Made by a program: the position numbers and the translations under genes
Notes under the pieces: generated by a model
The model's database searches: none
Told to the model about the DNA's origin: nothing
Seen by the model: only the letters and a program-made list of their open reading frames with translations
NCBI GenBank assembly: GCA_031260615.1
Contig: JAISLG010000113.1
Location: forward strand, 1 to 7,287
Origin: Oscillospiraceae bacterium
GTDB lineage: Bacteria > Bacillota > Clostridia > Oscillospirales > Ruminococcaceae
Direction: 5' to 3'
Length of the DNA stretch: 7,287 nucleotides
Shown: one piece after another, positions 6,943 to 7,287 of the stretch
How the letters are laid out: each line of letters starts with the position of its first letter
How positions within the stretch are numbered: position 1 is the stretch's first letter

Positions 6943-7053
6943 ACTTGTATTCGTTTATCGTCACTTGTATTCGTTTATCGTCACTTGTATTTGTTTATCG
7001 TCACTCGTATTTGTTTATCGTCACTTGTGTTTGTTTATCGTCACTTGTATTCG
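6943..7053. repeat. Minisatellite: five 20-bp units plus a partial sixth
   Basis: The unit TCACTTGTATTCGTTTATCG repeats in exact 20-bp register from 6941, 6961, 6981, 7001 and 7021, then a 13-nt partial copy from 7041. The first two units agree except for one base at the very start; later units differ by one or two substitutions and no indels. A 20-bp period places each unit about two DNA turns apart, as in protein-binding arrays, but no replication or partition gene is nearby and the function is unknown. Confidence 0.92.
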
Positions 7054-7105
7054 CAACAACCGAACCGCTCTGAATAGATTTGGTTGTCCTCGCCCCTTCA
7101 CGGGT

Positions 7106-7179
7106 GCAGCGTCACGCTGCCGCGGGGTGCAGGGGGCGCGTCGCCCCCTGCTGGGGGTCGAGGGGGCTACGCCCCCTCG
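7106..7179. repeat. Cluster of three consecutive GC-rich hairpins
   Basis: Three perfect stems lie in a row. GCAGCGT/ACGCTGC has a 1-nt spacer (7106-7120). GCAGGGGGCG/CGCCCCCTGC has a CGT loop (7129-7151). CGAGGGGGC/GCCCCCTCG has a TAC loop (7159-7179). The third is the partner of the inverted element at 6736-6762. No T-run follows, so these are better described as REP-like repeats than as classical terminators, although they would slow or protect RNA ends. Confidence 0.85.
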
Positions 7180-7238
7180 GTTAAGCCATAATCGTGCCCC
7201 TTGTGTGGGAGTTGCCATATTTTTGTTTGATTGCTTGG

Positions 7239-7268
7239 TTGCCCCCTTGTGTTTTTTTGTATTATGAT
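7239..7268 (+). promoter_or_regulatory. Weak candidate promoter pointing out of the window
   Basis: TTGCCC (7239-7244), an 18-bp spacer and TATGAT (7263-7268, five of six matches) sit in an AT-rich end segment with a seven-base T-run. It may serve a gene beyond the right edge. The -35 is poor and the call is tentative. Confidence 0.25.
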
Positions 7269-7287
7269 AGGTGTATTATTAAAAGCG

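Larger units (their letters stand above)
6630..7287. other. Gene-free, repeat-dense intergenic region
   Basis: I see no credible gene in these 658 bases. Open frames here run through repeats and palindromes, lack good ribosome sites and encode low-complexity protein. In order the region holds a GGGGCAA array, a GC-rich hairpin, a 38-bp palindrome, an AT-richer stretch with a small CCAAC-TATT-GTTGG hairpin (6824-6837), a 20-bp minisatellite, three GC-rich hairpins, and a tail with inverted GCCCCTTG and GGTTGCCCCC motifs related to the first array. No classical terminator (GC hairpin directly followed by a T-run) is evident for the epimerase transcript. Confidence 0.75.

Noticed and set aside
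6943..7053. CRISPR array
   Set aside because: The units are contiguous 20-mers with no unique spacers, and no cas gene is present.
6943..7053. Plasmid iteron-type origin
   Set aside because: The unit length fits iterons, but there is no Rep gene, DnaA box or AT-rich unwinding element, and the neighbours are chromosomal housekeeping genes.
7129..7179. Rho-independent terminators
   Set aside because: The stems are strong but lack a following T-run on either strand, so the classical pattern is not met.
6932..7267. 111-codon plus-strand open frame through the minisatellite and hairpins
   Set aside because: It starts at GTG without a ribosome site, and its protein only reflects the 20-bp repeat and GC hairpins read in three frames.

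Overview
The window looks like bacterial chromosome of moderate GC (by eye, close to half). It is most likely from a Clostridia-type Bacillota; this is inferred from the style of the acetate kinase, the single bifunctional-type Rel protein and the LacX-like epimerase, not from any marker gene. Five protein genes are recognisable, four complete and one cut by the left edge. All are housekeeping or metabolic. There is no transposase, phage gene, CRISPR array, tRNA or rRNA.

Left half, minus strand. proA (glutamate-5-semialdehyde dehydrogenase, 3658 to 2414) is followed after 150 bp by rel (RelA/SpoT-family (p)ppGpp synthetase/hydrolase, from 2263 to beyond position 1). The gap between them holds two perfect 23-bp direct repeats and a candidate rel promoter. 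A 238-bp divergent intergenic region (3659-3896) carries candidate promoters for proA (leftward) and ackA (rightward), with TTGCA-type repeats between them.

Right half, plus strand. ackA (acetate kinase) is followed 5 bp later by an HD-superfamily phosphohydrolase gene, and 43 bp after that by a LacX-like aldose 1-epimerase gene. The three probably form one transcript. They cover acetyl phosphate/ATP production, a presumed nucleotide phosphohydrolase activity, and sugar anomer conversion; no single pathway joins them.

Far right, 6630-7287. No credible gene is seen. This stretch is packed with repeats: a G-rich GGGGCAA array with strong G-quadruplex potential, a perfect 38-bp palindrome, two inverted copies of a GC-rich hairpin element, a minisatellite of five 20-bp units, and a cluster of three GC-rich hairpins. 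It is the most unusual part of the window. I found no clear evidence of a new multi-gene system; the notable signals are these non-coding repeats and the regulatory gaps.
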